A DNA stretch of 43,851 nt. Source: an uncultured Actinomycetes bacterium. GTDB taxonomy: Bacteria; Actinomycetota; Actinomycetes; Nanopelagicales; Nanopelagicaceae. Shown here one piece after another: positions 8,742 through 17,855 of this stretch. Below the pieces are notes generated by a model, which saw only the letters and a list, made by a program, of their open reading frames with translations, was not told where the DNA came from and ran no database searches. Where the stretch lies: assembly GCA_903821145.1 (NCBI GenBank), contig CAIJKC010000034.1, forward strand, positions 1 to 43,851, in the 5' to 3' direction. The position numbers and the translations under genes are program-made. The first letter of the stretch is position 1. The number at the start of each line of letters is the position of its first letter.

Positions 8742-8780
8742 GTGCCTCTCGCTCATCAGAGGTAACCCAAAGAGGTAACT

Positions 8781-9701
8781 ATGAAGAAGGCAGTGAAAAA
8801 AGCATTGAATAAATTGATAGCCGGGAAGAGCGCCAAGAATGCGAAAAAGGCAGCCCCCGCCAAGAAGAGTCCTGCCAAAAAGAGCGCTCCAGTAGCGAAG
8901 AAGGCTACCCCTGCAAAACCTGCCGCCAAGAAGGTGGCCAAGAAAGCCCCTGCAAAACCAGCCGCCAAGAAGGTGGCCAAGAAGGTGGCCAAGAAAGCAC
9001 CTGCAAAACCGGCAGTAAAGAAAGTTGCAAAAGCCGCCCCAGCAAAAGCTGTGAAGAAAGTGGCCCCCACCCGTTCTCCTAATATTGTGAAGCCACAGTT
9101 GGCCAAGAAGGCGCCAGGCAAGCCGTCTCCGGCAAAGCTTCAGAGCACCACAACTGGTGACTCAACGACCATTACCGTCACACCTCGTGAGGTGAACAAT
9201 GGACCAGAGGTAGTCGTAGAAGAACGACGCTTGGTGATGCCGCCCCCACCTCGTCCCATCAAGGCAGGTAAGAAGGTCGCACCGCTTAAGCCAATCAAAT
9301 CAGCACCCGCACCTTTCGTTATTGCAGAGAGTGAAGGGGTATGGACTGCGGCTGAATTGAAGTCGATGCGCACTGAGTTGGCGAAGGATCTGGTACGCCT
9401 GAAGGCAGAACTGACTGAGGCCGAGGGGGAGATGGAAGATCTCATCGTCTCTGCCGGCGTAGGAGCCGGAGATGATCAGGCTGACGCTGGAACGAAGACC
9501 TTTGAACGCGAACATGAGATGAGCCTGGTCTATAACGCACGAGATATGGTCCTGCAGACTGAACGTGCAATCTCTCGTATTGATACGAAGAGTTATGGCC
9601 GTTGTGAAGAGTGCTCCAATCCCATTGGTAAGGCTCGCTTGCAGGTATTCCCTCGCGCAACCCTCTGTATGTCATGCAAGCAAAAAGAAGAACGTCGCTG
9701 A
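8781..9701 (+). CDS. Histone H1-like tail fused to a DksA/TraR-type zinc-finger domain
   Basis: This 306-residue protein has two unlike halves. Residues 1-120 are dominated by Lys, Ala, Pro and Val in repeats such as AAKKVAKKAPAKP, resembling histone H1 tails and likely to bind DNA nonspecifically. Residues 121-185 form a Pro/Thr-rich linker. Residues 187-306 resemble DksA/TraR proteins: a helical stretch (about 195-225) then a C4 zinc finger with C275, C278, C296 and C299 (GRCEECSNPIG ... TLCMSCK). DksA-type proteins bind in the secondary channel of RNA polymerase, so a role in transcription or nucleoid organisation is plausible, but this is inference. A good Shine-Dalgarno (AGAGG) precedes the ATG. 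The 3' end overlaps lspA by 28 nt. A DksA-like gene before lspA is common in actinobacteria. Confidence 0.85.
   Translation: MKKAVKKALNKLIAGKSAKNAKKAAPAKKSPAKKSAPVAKKATPAKPAAKKVAKKAPAKPAAKKVAKKVAKKAPAKPAVKKVAKAAPAKAVKKVAPTRSPNIVKPQLAKKAPGKPSPAKLQSTTTGDSTTITVTPREVNNGPEVVVEERRLVMPPPPRPIKAGKKVAPLKPIKSAPAPFVIAESEGVWTAAELKSMRTELAKDLVRLKAELTEAEGEMEDLIVSAGVGAGDDQADAGTKTFEREHEMSLVYNARDMVLQTERAISRIDTKSYGRCEECSNPIGKARLQVFPRATLCMSCKQKEERR
8898..9040 (+). repeat. In-frame imperfect repeats encoding Lys/Ala/Pro-rich tail
   Basis: Units reading roughly GCCAAGAAGGTGGCC and AAAGCCCCTGCAAAACC recur several times and encode AKKVAKKAPAKP-type blocks (about residues 40-86). One unit (AAGGTGGCCAAG) is locally duplicated. 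Such repeats expand and contract by slippage, so the tail length may differ between strains. Confidence 0.75.
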
Positions 9702-10237
9702 TCCCTGCCCGTCGTCAGCTTCTCACCACACTCTTCCTTGTTGCCGGACTCGACTGTGCGACGAAATCGGCTGCGCTCGCTACCTTAGGAAATGATCCTG
9801 TTCGTGTCATTGGCAATTTCCTCACCTTTCACCTGCTCTACAACTCTGGAGCAGCCTTTAGCATCGCAACGAATAGAACCACCCTCTTGAGCGCATTCTC
9901 ATTAGTCGTCGCCACCTTGATTCTGATCAGGGCCTGGCGGATGACCAATCGCGCCTGGATCTCTGGGGCAGGCCTGGTTGTTGGGGGGATAGCAGGCAAT
10001 CTCTTCGATCGTATCTTTAGACCGCCAGGTGCACTTTCTGGCCAAGTCGTGGACTGGATCGAGGTCCCGCATTGGCCCACATTTAACCTGGCAGATTCCT
10101 CTATTGTTATCGGAGCACTTCTTGTGGCGGTCCTCGTTATAAGAAATATCCCGCCAGAGGGTTCTCGCCGTTCAGGCACTACGAGTGATCTCAATGGCGT
10201 TGATGATGAAGCACATAAAGGTGGCCCTAATGAATGA
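9674..10237 (+). CDS. lspA: Lipoprotein signal peptidase (signal peptidase II)
   Basis: LspA is an integral membrane aspartyl protease that cleaves the signal peptide of lipoproteins after Lgt has lipidated the conserved Cys; lgt lies about 16 kb downstream. The 187-residue protein has four hydrophobic segments and the family motifs LDCATK (usually LDQxTK), YNSGAAFSI, GGIAGNLFDR, VVDWIEV and FNLADSS. The catalytic Asp pair is D127 and D141. The ATG at 9674 overlaps the end of the dksA-like gene by 28 nt and no clear Shine-Dalgarno is seen, so the exact start is uncertain. The downstream rluD gene overlaps by 8 nt. Confidence 0.93.
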   Translation: MQAKRRTSLIPARRQLLTTLFLVAGLDCATKSAALATLGNDPVRVIGNFLTFHLLYNSGAAFSIATNRTTLLSAFSLVVATLILIRAWRMTNRAWISGAGLVVGGIAGNLFDRIFRPPGALSGQVVDWIEVPHWPTFNLADSSIVIGALLVAVLVIRNIPPEGSRRSGTTSDLNGVDDEAHKGGPNE

Positions 10238-11183
10238 GCTGAGTGAGCGCGAAGTAAAGATCCTTTCTATTCCAGAAGGACTTGATCAGGAGCGGGTAGA
10301 TGCTGCCCTCGCGCGCCTCTTAGGACTCTCTCGTTCAGTTGTTGTTTCGCTGCTTGAAGCTGGGGAAGTTCGCCGTAAAGGTAAGTCCCTTGGTAAATCT
10401 GACAAGGTTGGTACCGGCGATCATTTAGAAATTACGATGCCGGCTGCAAAGAGTGCGCCCACATTAACTCCGACTCCTGTTGAAGGATTGAGTGTCATCT
10501 ATAACGATGACCACATTATTGTTATTGATAAGCCAGCTGGTGTTGCAGCTCACCCAAGTCCTGGATGGACTGGCCCCACAGTTATTGGTGCAATCATCGC
10601 CGCAGGCTATAACGTCTCAACAAGCGGGGCTGCCGAACGACAAGGTGTTGTGCACCGTCTCGATGTTGGAACGACTGGATTAATGGTTGTTGCCAAAGAC
10701 GAGGCCGCATATTCGCATCTCAAAGATCAATTTAGAGACCGCACTGTTGGCAAGGTGTATCACGCGCTAGTACAAGGCCACATGGATCCATCAGAGGGAA
10801 CGATTGACGCCCCAATCGATCGCCATCCGAAGGAAGATTATCGATTTGCGGTTGTTGCCGAGGGCAAGCCCAGCATTACGCACTACAAAGCATTGGAGTA
10901 TTTCCGTGCAGTCTCGCTTCTGGAGATTGAGCTAGAGACCGGTCGTACCCACCAGATCAGGGTTCACTTCTCGGCGCTGCATCACCCACTCGTTGGAGAC
11001 CTCACCTATGGCGCTGACCACACGATCGCTGATCGACTTGAGATGACCCGCCCATGGCTTCACGCTAAGGAGCTCTCGCTGACCCACCCCATAACTGGCG
11101 CGGATCTGCACTTCTCATCCCCATACCCTGCCGACCTGACACGCACGTTGAGCCTGCTCGAGGCCAATCAAGAGCGCGACTAA
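10230..11183 (+). CDS. rluD: RluD-type 23S rRNA pseudouridine synthase
   Basis: This RluA/RluD family enzyme isomerises specific uridines to pseudouridine, probably in helix 69 of 23S rRNA. The 317-residue protein starts with an S4-like RNA-binding domain (about 15-75) followed by the catalytic domain with HRLDVGTTGLMVVAKD, where D145 is the catalytic Asp. ETGRTHQIRVH and HPLVGDLTYG follow. The ATG at 10230 is preferred over an in-frame ATG at 10185 because it follows AAAGGTGG at suitable spacing and gives the usual N-terminus. It overlaps lspA by 8 nt. The lspA-rluD-dnaE order is conserved in actinobacteria. The exact target uridines cannot be read from sequence. Confidence 0.92.
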   Translation: MNELSEREVKILSIPEGLDQERVDAALARLLGLSRSVVVSLLEAGEVRRKGKSLGKSDKVGTGDHLEITMPAAKSAPTLTPTPVEGLSVIYNDDHIIVIDKPAGVAAHPSPGWTGPTVIGAIIAAGYNVSTSGAAERQGVVHRLDVGTTGLMVVAKDEAAYSHLKDQFRDRTVGKVYHALVQGHMDPSEGTIDAPIDRHPKEDYRFAVVAEGKPSITHYKALEYFRAVSLLEIELETGRTHQIRVHFSALHHPLVGDLTYGADHTIADRLEMTRPWLHAKELSLTHPITGADLHFSSPYPADLTRTLSLLEANQERD

Positions 11184-11193
11184 GACACAGTAG

Positions 11194-11199
11194 TAATCT
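11194..11199 (+). promoter_or_regulatory. Possible -10 box of dnaE
   Basis: TAATCT fits TAnnnT and ends 8 nt before the dnaE GTG. The 24-nt gap after rluD lacks a Shine-Dalgarno, so a leaderless dnaE transcript is possible, although the spacing is 1-2 nt longer than in the clearest cases in this window. Confidence 0.35.
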
Positions 11200-11207
11200 C
11201 ACCAACC

Positions 11208-14200
11208 GTGTCAGATAGCTTCGTACACCTCCACGTACATACCGAGTACTCGATGCTCGACGGTGCCGCACGTGTTGATGAGCTGGTCAAAGAGGTAGCA
11301 CGCCTGGAAATGCCGGCGATTGCTATTACCGACCATGGCAATGTCTTTGGTGCGTATGAATTTGATAAGCAGGCCCGTAAGGCTGGGGTGAAACCGATCA
11401 TTGGTATTGAAGCCTATGTCGCACCGGATTCTCGATTTAATAAGAGTCGTGTGAAATGGGCAGATGGTGGCGAAGATGACGTCTCTGGTGGTGGCGCATA
11501 TACCCACATGACACTACTTGCCGAGAATAATGAAGGCCTTGGTAATCTTTTCAGACTTTCATCGCTGGCATCTCTTGAAGGTTTCTATTACAAGCCTCGC
11601 ATGGACCGCGAACTCCTTGCGCAGTATTCAAAAGGAATCATCGCGACAACGGGATGCCCTGGTGGAGAGGTGCAGACCAGACTTCGTATGGGTGCTTATA
11701 AAGAGGCGCGCCAAGCAGCAAGTGAGCTTCGGGATATCTTTGGTAAAGAGAACTTCTACCTGGAAGTTATGGATCACGGAATTGAGATTGAGACTCGGGT
11801 AAAGGCCGAACTTCTCAAGCTGGGTAAAGATCTTGGTTTGCCACTGCTTGCAACAAATGACCTTCACTACACAAAGCATGAAGATGCTGGTGCCCATGAG
11901 GCACTTCTCTGCGTTCAAAGTGGCTCCACGATCGCCGATCCCAAGCGATTCAAATTCGATAACGATGAGTTCTACCTCAAGACACCTGCTCAGATGCGAG
12001 AAGCGTTTAGTGAACTCGAAGGTGCCTGCGATAACACTCTTCTCATTGCCGAGCGTTGCAACACCACGATGCGCGAGCATGAGAACCTTCTTCCGCAATT
12101 TGAAGTTCCTGCGGGGGAGACTGAGGATTCATGGCTTCGCAAGCGTGCAACAGAAGGCATGAAGAATCGCCTAGGCAGTGAAATTCCTAGCGAGTATCAG
12201 GAGCGCCTGGATTACGAACTTACAACGATGATTTCTATGGGATTCCCTGGTTACTTCCTCGTGGTTGCAGACCTGTGCGAACACGCGCGTGAAGTGGGAA
12301 TTCGAGTTGGACCTGGCCGTGGGTCAGCAGCAGGATCTCTCGTCTCGTACGCTCTCGGTATCACCGCACTTGATCCGATTCGCCACGGTTTGCTCTTTGA
12401 GCGCTTCCTCAACCCTGAACGTATATCGATGCCAGATATCGACTTGGACTTTGATGAAAGACGTCGCAGCGAGATGATCGCCTATGCCACAGATAAATAT
12501 GGCGAAGATCGTGTTGCGCAGATCATCACCTACTCAAACATTAAGTCAAAGCAAGCACTTAAGGATTCCAGCAAAGTGCTGGGCTATCCCTATGCAAGTG
12601 GCGAAAAGTTGACGAAGGCGCTGCCGCCAACGGTGATGGGCAAGGACATTACTCTTGCAGGAATATTCAACCCCAAAGATGAACGCTACGGCGAAGCCGG
12701 CGAATTTAGAGCAATGTATGAAAGTGATCCTGATTCAAAACGGATCGTGGATACTGCTCGAGGACTTGAAGGCCTCAAACGCCAATCTGGAGTTCATGCA
12801 GCTGGTGTGATCTTGAGTAAGTATCCGCTGCTTGATGTGATTCCCATTCACCGCCGTGAGGCAGATGGCGCAATCATTACCCAATTTGATATGGGTGCAT
12901 GTGAGGCGATAGGTCTTCTCAAGATGGATTTCTTGGGTCTTCGCAACCTGTCAGTCTTAGATGAAGCGCTCCTGAACATTCAAGCAAACCAAGGAATTAC
13001 TATCGTCTTAGAAGATCTGGAACTTGCCGATCAGAAGACCTTTGAGTTGCTCAGTCGTGGTGACACGCTAGGCGTCTTCCAGCTCGATGGTGGACCTATG
13101 CGTGCACTCCTTCGCCAGATGGCCCCGGACTCCTTTGAAGATATTTCAGCCGTTATTGCACTTTATCGACCAGGGCCAATGGGCGTTAACGCGCATAACG
13201 ACTATGCCGATCGCAAAAATCAGCGCAAGCTAGTCGTGCCTATTCACCCAGAACTCTCTGAGCCACTGGCGGATATTTTGGGTAATACCTATGGCTTGAT
13301 CGTCTATCAAGAGCAGGTTATGGCGATTGCTCAGAAGGTTGCCGGCTTCTCACTTGGTCGTGCAGATCTCCTGCGTAAGGCCATGGGCAAGAAGCAGAAA
13401 GATATTCTGGATAAAGAATTTGTGAACTTTGAAGCTGGCATGATTGCCAATGGATTCTCCAAAGCTGCGATCTCAAAGTTATGGGAGACACTCATTCCCT
13501 TCGCTGATTACGCCTTTAACCGAGCACATAGCGCCGGGTATGGTGTCGTCTCATTCTGGACCGCCTATTTAAAGGCTAATTTCCCTACCGAATACATGGC
13601 AGCACTGCTGACGAGCGTCCGTGATGATAAGGATAAGAGTGCGCTCTACCTGAGCGAGTGTCGTCGTATGGGTATCAAGGTGCTTGCACCAGATGTTAAT
13701 GAGTCTGAATCAGATTACACACCACGTGGCACCGATATTCGCTTTGGTCTCAGTGCTATTCGTAATGTTGGCGAGAATGTCACCGCCTCGATCGTTGCTG
13801 CTCGTAAGGAGAAGGGCCGCTACACATCCTTTGGCGACTTCCTATCAAAGGTCGATCAACAAGTGTGCAATAAGAAGACGATTGAGTCATTGATCAAATC
13901 AGGCGCCTTTGACTCTCTTGGCCATAGCCGTCGCGGCCTCATGATGGTCTATCTGACCGCGATTGACTCTGTGATGGAGAGCAAGCGAGCAGAATCTATT
14001 GGTCAATACGATCTCTTTGGTGCATCACAGACCAGTTCTTCAGTGAGCGGTGTCGAGCTCGACATTCCTTCTGGAGAGTGGGAAAAGTCGCTGCTACTGA
14101 GTTACGAGCGGGAGATGCTCGGACTCTATGTGTCAGATCATCCACTCTTCGGTGTTGAACATATCCTTCGTGCCGCAGTGGATGTGCCGATATCGGCTCT

Positions 14201-14714
14201 TTCTGACGAGTCAGTTGGTCATGAATCCATCGTCTCCATTGGTGGCCTCATCACTCAGGTGCAACGTAAGGTCTCCAAGAATGGAAACTCATGGGCAATC
14301 GTCTCGATCGAAGATCTTGAAGGTTCAGCCGATGTCATGTTCTTTGCGAATACCTACACAACCCACGCAATGAACCTTGTCGAAGATCGCGTTGTCGTTA
14401 TCCGCACGCGAATCGATCGACGGGAAGAGAATGTGCGGATCACAGCCCTTGATATGTCGATGCCTGATGTGAGCGCTGCGCCAACTGGGCCAGTCATGAT
14501 TACCATCGACTCAGCCCGAGTGACTGCACCGATTGTTGAGCGGATGAAGGAGATCCTTCGCTCCCACCCAGGAAACCGTGAAGTTCACCTGCGGATCGAG
14601 GATGGGAAGGGGAGCACGGTTATGACTATTGATGACAATCTCCGCGTTACCTCATCACCTAGTCTCTCAGCCGATCTCAAGCAGATTCTTGGAGCCGACT
14701 GCCTGCTTGCCTAA
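11208..14714 (+). CDS. dnaE: Replicative DNA polymerase III alpha subunit (DnaE1 type)
   Basis: This is the catalytic subunit of the replicative polymerase, 1168 residues, close to mycobacterial DnaE1. It opens with an intact PHP domain (HLHVHTEYSMLDG, H7/H9/H11). In mycobacteria this domain is the replicative proofreading exonuclease. The palm motif GPGRGSAAGSLVSYALG and the catalytic PDIDLDF with D410 and D412 follow. A helix-hairpin-helix region, an OB-fold (near VSIGGLITQVQRKVSKNG) and a C-terminal domain complete the usual order. The GTG start gives the canonical N-terminus just before the first PHP histidine. The length and PHP domain argue against the error-prone DnaE2/ImuC paralogue. 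Confidence 0.97.
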   Translation: MSDSFVHLHVHTEYSMLDGAARVDELVKEVARLEMPAIAITDHGNVFGAYEFDKQARKAGVKPIIGIEAYVAPDSRFNKSRVKWADGGEDDVSGGGAYTHMTLLAENNEGLGNLFRLSSLASLEGFYYKPRMDRELLAQYSKGIIATTGCPGGEVQTRLRMGAYKEARQAASELRDIFGKENFYLEVMDHGIEIETRVKAELLKLGKDLGLPLLATNDLHYTKHEDAGAHEALLCVQSGSTIADPKRFKFDNDEFYLKTPAQMREAFSELEGACDNTLLIAERCNTTMREHENLLPQFEVPAGETEDSWLRKRATEGMKNRLGSEIPSEYQERLDYELTTMISMGFPGYFLVVADLCEHAREVGIRVGPGRGSAAGSLVSYALGITALDPIRHGLLFERFLNPERISMPDIDLDFDERRRSEMIAYATDKYGEDRVAQIITYSNIKSKQALKDSSKVLGYPYASGEKLTKALPPTVMGKDITLAGIFNPKDERYGEAGEFRAMYESDPDSKRIVDTARGLEGLKRQSGVHAAGVILSKYPLLDVIPIHRREADGAIITQFDMGACEAIGLLKMDFLGLRNLSVLDEALLNIQANQGITIVLEDLELADQKTFELLSRGDTLGVFQLDGGPMRALLRQMAPDSFEDISAVIALYRPGPMGVNAHNDYADRKNQRKLVVPIHPELSEPLADILGNTYGLIVYQEQVMAIAQKVAGFSLGRADLLRKAMGKKQKDILDKEFVNFEAGMIANGFSKAAISKLWETLIPFADYAFNRAHSAGYGVVSFWTAYLKANFPTEYMAALLTSVRDDKDKSALYLSECRRMGIKVLAPDVNESESDYTPRGTDIRFGLSAIRNVGENVTASIVAARKEKGRYTSFGDFLSKVDQQVCNKKTIESLIKSGAFDSLGHSRRGLMMVYLTAIDSVMESKRAESIGQYDLFGASQTSSSVSGVELDIPSGEWEKSLLLSYEREMLGLYVSDHPLFGVEHILRAAVDVPISALSDESVGHESIVSIGGLITQVQRKVSKNGNSWAIVSIEDLEGSADVMFFANTYTTHAMNLVEDRVVVIRTRIDRREENVRITALDMSMPDVSAAPTGPVMITIDSARVTAPIVERMKEILRSHPGNREVHLRIEDGKGSTVMTIDDNLRVTSSPSLSADLKQILGADCLLA

Positions 14715-14750
14715 CCCAAATTTACGGGGCGGGCAGGCTCACCGAACCTC

Positions 14751-14756
14751 TAGACT
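14751..14756 (+). promoter_or_regulatory. Putative leaderless -10 box of hisD (TAGACT)
   Basis: TAGACT ends exactly 6 nt before the hisD ATG, in a 48-nt gap after dnaE without a Shine-Dalgarno. The predicted transcript begins at or next to the ATG. This would be the main promoter of the his cluster. A -35 is not evident; the upstream part is GC-rich. Confidence 0.6.
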
Positions 14757-14762
14757 TGGCAC

Positions 14763-16085
14763 ATGAGCTTTGCAATCCGCACCGTTGACCTACGTGCTAG
14801 CAAACTCTCAAAATCTGAGTACCAGAAGAGATTGCCCCGGGCCCAGCTAGATATTGCGACTGCGATGAAGGCGATTGAACCGATCCTGGAGCAGGTGAAG
14901 AACGGCACAGAGGCCGACCTCATGGCGCTAGGTGAGAAGTTTGATGGTGTGCGTCCACCAAGTATTCGAGTGCCAGAGAGTGTCATCGCTAAATCTCTTG
15001 CCGCACTTGACCCAGAAGTTCGTACAGCCCTTGAAGAGGCAATCCGTCGCGTCACGAAGGTGCATGCTGACCAATCACGCGGTGTCACGCTCACTCACGT
15101 TGTTGAAGGCGCAACTGTCGAGCAGAAGTGGATACCGGTTGATCGTGTGGGACTTTATGTTCCCGGTGGTCGGGCCGTTTATCCAAGCTCAGTCATTATG
15201 AATGTTGTGCCAGCTCAAATTGCAAAAGTTCCTAGCATCGCTGTCGCATCGCCACCACAGATCGAAAATGGTGGTTACCCCAACCCAACAATTCTTGCGA
15301 CGTGTGCACTCCTTGGCATTACTGAGGTCTACGCAGTGGGTGGAGCGCAAGCAGTTGCGATGTTTGCCTATGGCGTTGAAGGTCTCTGTGAGAACGCAGA
15401 TATGGTGACAGGCCCCGGAAATATTTATGTTGCTGCAGCCAAGCGCGCGCTTCGCGGCAAGATCGGAATAGATTCAGAGGCAGGACCAACAGAGATTGCA
15501 GTCCTCGCAGATGAGAGCGCTATTGCAAGTGAGGTCGCCGCGGATCTCATTAGCCAAGCAGAGCATGACACTATTGCCGCATCCATTCTTGTAACAACAT
15601 CAGAGGCGCTTATCAATGAGGTTCGCCGCGAACTTGAAGTTCGAAGTGCCCAGACTAAGCACCGTGAACGCGTTCAGATCGCACTCTCTGGGATTCAATC
15701 TGCGTTAGTACTCGTCGAATCACTTGAGCAAGGCATCGATGTCGTGAATGCCTATGCCGCCGAACACTTGGAGTTGATCGTGAAGGATCCGCGTGCGGTT
15801 GCCTTGAAGATCCGCAATGCGGGAGCAGTCTTCCTAGGCCGATTCTCTCCAGTCTCTTTAGGTGACTATTCTGCGGGTTCTAATCACGTTCTCCCAACCG
15901 GTGGTTGTGCCTGCCACTCAAGTGGTCTCTCGGTGCAGAGTTTCCTTCGTGGCCTTACCTTTATCGAATACAACGAGCAGGCATTTATGGATATTTCACG
16001 CAATGTCATCACCCTTGCTAACGCGGAAGATCTACCAGCACATGGTGAAGCGATCAGCGTCCGTATTGAGAATGTAGGAGAGTAA
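14763..16085 (+). CDS. hisD: Histidinol dehydrogenase
   Basis: HisD catalyses the last two steps of histidine synthesis, oxidising L-histidinol to L-histidine with two NAD+ and a zinc ion. The 440-residue protein has family segments [32 protein letters not shown], the signature [14 protein letters not shown] with ISQAEHD, and the C-terminal [15 protein letters not shown] and YAAEHLEL that carry active-site and metal His/Glu residues. Length is normal. The start has a -10-like box 6 nt upstream and no ribosome-binding site. It is the first gene of the his cluster and hisC follows after 5 nt. Confidence 0.97.
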   Translation: MSFAIRTVDLRASKLSKSEYQKRLPRAQLDIATAMKAIEPILEQVKNGTEADLMALGEKFDGVRPPSIRVPESVIAKSLAALDPEVRTALEEAIRRVTKVHADQSRGVTLTHVVEGATVEQKWIPVDRVGLYVPGGRAVYPSSVIMNVVPAQIAKVPSIAVASPPQIENGGYPNPTILATCALLGITEVYAVGGAQAVAMFAYGVEGLCENADMVTGPGNIYVAAAKRALRGKIGIDSEAGPTEIAVLADESAIASEVAADLISQAEHDTIAASILVTTSEALINEVRRELEVRSAQTKHRERVQIALSGIQSALVLVESLEQGIDVVNAYAAEHLELIVKDPRAVALKIRNAGAVFLGRFSPVSLGDYSAGSNHVLPTGGCACHSSGLSVQSFLRGLTFIEYNEQAFMDISRNVITLANAEDLPAHGEAISVRIENVGE

Positions 16086-16090
16086 ACCCG

Positions 16091-17203
16091 ATGGAGAAGA
16101 ATGATTTCGCAAATTGGCCTACCTGGCTACCACTTCGCGCAGCGCTGAAGTCATCAACGCCGTACGGTGCCCCACAGCTTCCCAATGTCATTCACCTCAA
16201 TACCAATGAGAATCCCAACCCACTCCCAGAGAGTGTTCGAGATTCGATCATGGACGCCGTTGCTGGAGTCGCTGCAAACCTGAACCGATATCCCGATCGC
16301 GATGCATTGTCTTTGCGTGCGGCGCTTGCTGGTTATATCAATGCCAAGTCAGAAACTTTCTTTGAGGCAGAAAACATTTGGGCGGCAAATGGAAGTAATG
16401 AGATCTTGCAGACCCTCTTCCTGGCTTTTGGAGGGACAGGCCGAACAGCAATCGGATTTACTCCCTCATACTCAGTCCATCCAATGATCGCGAACATCAC
16501 GGGAACGTCATGGATCGTTGGGAGCCGGGACTCAGAATTTGCCATTGATGCCGATGGCGCAGCAGCTGGTATTCGAGAAGTGAAACCTTCCCTTGTCTTC
16601 TTAACTACTCCCAACAATCCATCAGGCACAGCGACATCGATTGTTGATATTGAGACGATTGCTCGGGCTGCCGGAGATGTCCGCGCATTGCTCGTCGTTG
16701 ACGAGGCCTATGCAGAGTTCTCTGATGAAGAGTCCGCTGTCTCGCTTATTAAGCGTCATCCACACGTCGTCGTTTCGCGCACCATGAGTAAGGCATTTGC
16801 CTTTGCTGGCGTTCGCCTTGGTTACCTCGTTGCGAACCCAGCAGTGATTAATGCAATGCTCGTCACGCGACTTCCGTATCACTTGAGCGCACTTACGCAA
16901 GCTGCTGCGCAGGTTGCAATCGCGAACGCCGATCTTCTTCAGGCAGGGTTAGATGAGATCAAGGTAGAGCGTGAGCGCGTGAGCGCGGCACTCAAACTTG
17001 CTGGATATAAGCCGATGCCAAGTGCTGCGAACTTCATTCTCTTCACAGGATTTAAGCCTGAGAGCAAAGAGCTCTGGCAGGCGATCTTGGATAGAGGAGT
17101 CCTCATCCGTGATGTTGGCCTACCGGGATATCTGCGCGTAACTATCGGGACTCCTGCCGAGAACGATGAATTTTTAGCGGCAATCCACTCACTTGAGTCA
17201 TAA
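16091..17203 (+). CDS. hisC: Histidinol-phosphate aminotransferase
   Basis: This PLP-dependent fold-type I aminotransferase converts imidazole acetol-phosphate to histidinol-phosphate with glutamate as donor. The 370-residue product has LNTNENPNPLP near the N-terminus, the nucleotide-like PNNPSGT motif (residues 174-180), VVDEAYAEF with the PLP-contacting Asp, and the Schiff-base lysine in SRTMSKAFAFAG (K234). A conserved Arg for the substrate carboxylate is in the C-terminal GYLRVTIGT. AGGAG at the hisD 3' end provides the Shine-Dalgarno. A broader aromatic aminotransferase activity cannot be excluded, but its place between hisD and hisB supports the His role. Confidence 0.95.
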   Translation: MEKNDFANWPTWLPLRAALKSSTPYGAPQLPNVIHLNTNENPNPLPESVRDSIMDAVAGVAANLNRYPDRDALSLRAALAGYINAKSETFFEAENIWAANGSNEILQTLFLAFGGTGRTAIGFTPSYSVHPMIANITGTSWIVGSRDSEFAIDADGAAAGIREVKPSLVFLTTPNNPSGTATSIVDIETIARAAGDVRALLVVDEAYAEFSDEESAVSLIKRHPHVVVSRTMSKAFAFAGVRLGYLVANPAVINAMLVTRLPYHLSALTQAAAQVAIANADLLQAGLDEIKVERERVSAALKLAGYKPMPSAANFILFTGFKPESKELWQAILDRGVLIRDVGLPGYLRVTIGTPAENDEFLAAIHSLES

Positions 17204-17215
17204 TAGGAACCTATT
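17202..17215. repeat. Small inverted repeat after hisC
   Basis: AATAGG and CCTATT are separated by 2 nt immediately after the hisC stop, inside the 55-nt hisC-hisB gap, the largest gap within the his cluster. It is too short and tight-looped for a terminator and may be a protein-binding site or chance. Confidence 0.25.
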
Positions 17216-17258
17216 CACTGAGCTGTTAGCAAGAACGAGAGACTGAGAAAGAGGAAGC

Positions 17259-17855
17259 ATGAGCGCACGCATAGCTCGAACCGCGAAGGTTCTCCGCGAG
17301 ACGAAAGAGTCCAGCGTGTCAGTAGAGATCAATCTCGATGGAACCGGTCAGATTAGCGTAGAGACTGGGGTTCCCTTCTTTGATCACATGCTCTCTCAAT
17401 TAGGTAAGCACTCAGGCTTTGACCTCACCGTTCTCACTAAGGGCGATGTCGATGTCGACTCACACCATAGCGTTGAAGATACCTCCCTTGCATTTGGTCA
17501 GGCGCTTCGCGAAGCCCTTGGCGATAAATCTGGTATTCGTCGCTTCGGTGATGCCATGGTGCCACTTGATGAGGTGCTCGTTCAGGCGGCAGTAGATCTC
17601 TCTGGCCGGCCATATCTAGTCCACCGCCAACCTGAAATTGTTGAACTCATTGGCACTTTTGATACAACACTTGGTCGCCACATCTGGGAGTCGATAGTCG
17701 CTGAAGCTCATATTGCTTTGCATGTTCGCGTCCTTGAAGGACGAAACGCCCACCACGTCTTTGAAGCGCAATTCAAGGCAGTCGCACGCGCACTTCGCGA
17801 CGCTGTTTCACGCGATGGCGTAGCAGGGATACCGTCAACAAAAGGCGTTCTTTGA
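17259..17855 (+). CDS. hisB: Imidazoleglycerol-phosphate dehydratase
   Basis: HisB dehydrates imidazole glycerol phosphate to imidazole acetol-phosphate in the histidine pathway. The 198-residue protein is the monofunctional form, without the histidinol phosphatase domain of enteric HisB. The manganese-binding repeats are visible: [14 protein letters not shown] (about 40-53), DSHHSVEDT (67-75), and in the second half [12 protein letters not shown] and [13 protein letters not shown] strong Shine-Dalgarno (AGAGGAAG) precedes the ATG. The stop overlaps the hisH TTG start by 4 nt. No gene for histidinol phosphatase is in the window, so that step must be encoded elsewhere. Confidence 0.97.
   Translation: MSARIARTAKVLRETKESSVSVEINLDGTGQISVETGVPFFDHMLSQLGKHSGFDLTVLTKGDVDVDSHHSVEDTSLAFGQALREALGDKSGIRRFGDAMVPLDEVLVQAAVDLSGRPYLVHRQPEIVELIGTFDTTLGRHIWESIVAEAHIALHVRVLEGRNAHHVFEAQFKAVARALRDAVSRDGVAGIPSTKGVL

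Noticed and set aside
8649-8780. Possible T-box leader for ileS
   Set aside because: Neither the conserved T-box sequence nor a specifier stem is visible on the minus strand, and the start appears to have a nearby -10-like box.
8756-9121. Minus-strand frame of 121 codons rich in Phe/Ala/Leu opposite the dksA-like gene
   Set aside because: It is the reverse complement of the AAG/GCC-rich repeat tail and merely mimics a hydrophobic protein.
10185-10229. Upstream ATG for rluD
   Set aside because: It adds 15 residues of unlike sequence inside lspA; the ATG at 10230 follows AAAGGTGG and gives the usual N-terminus.
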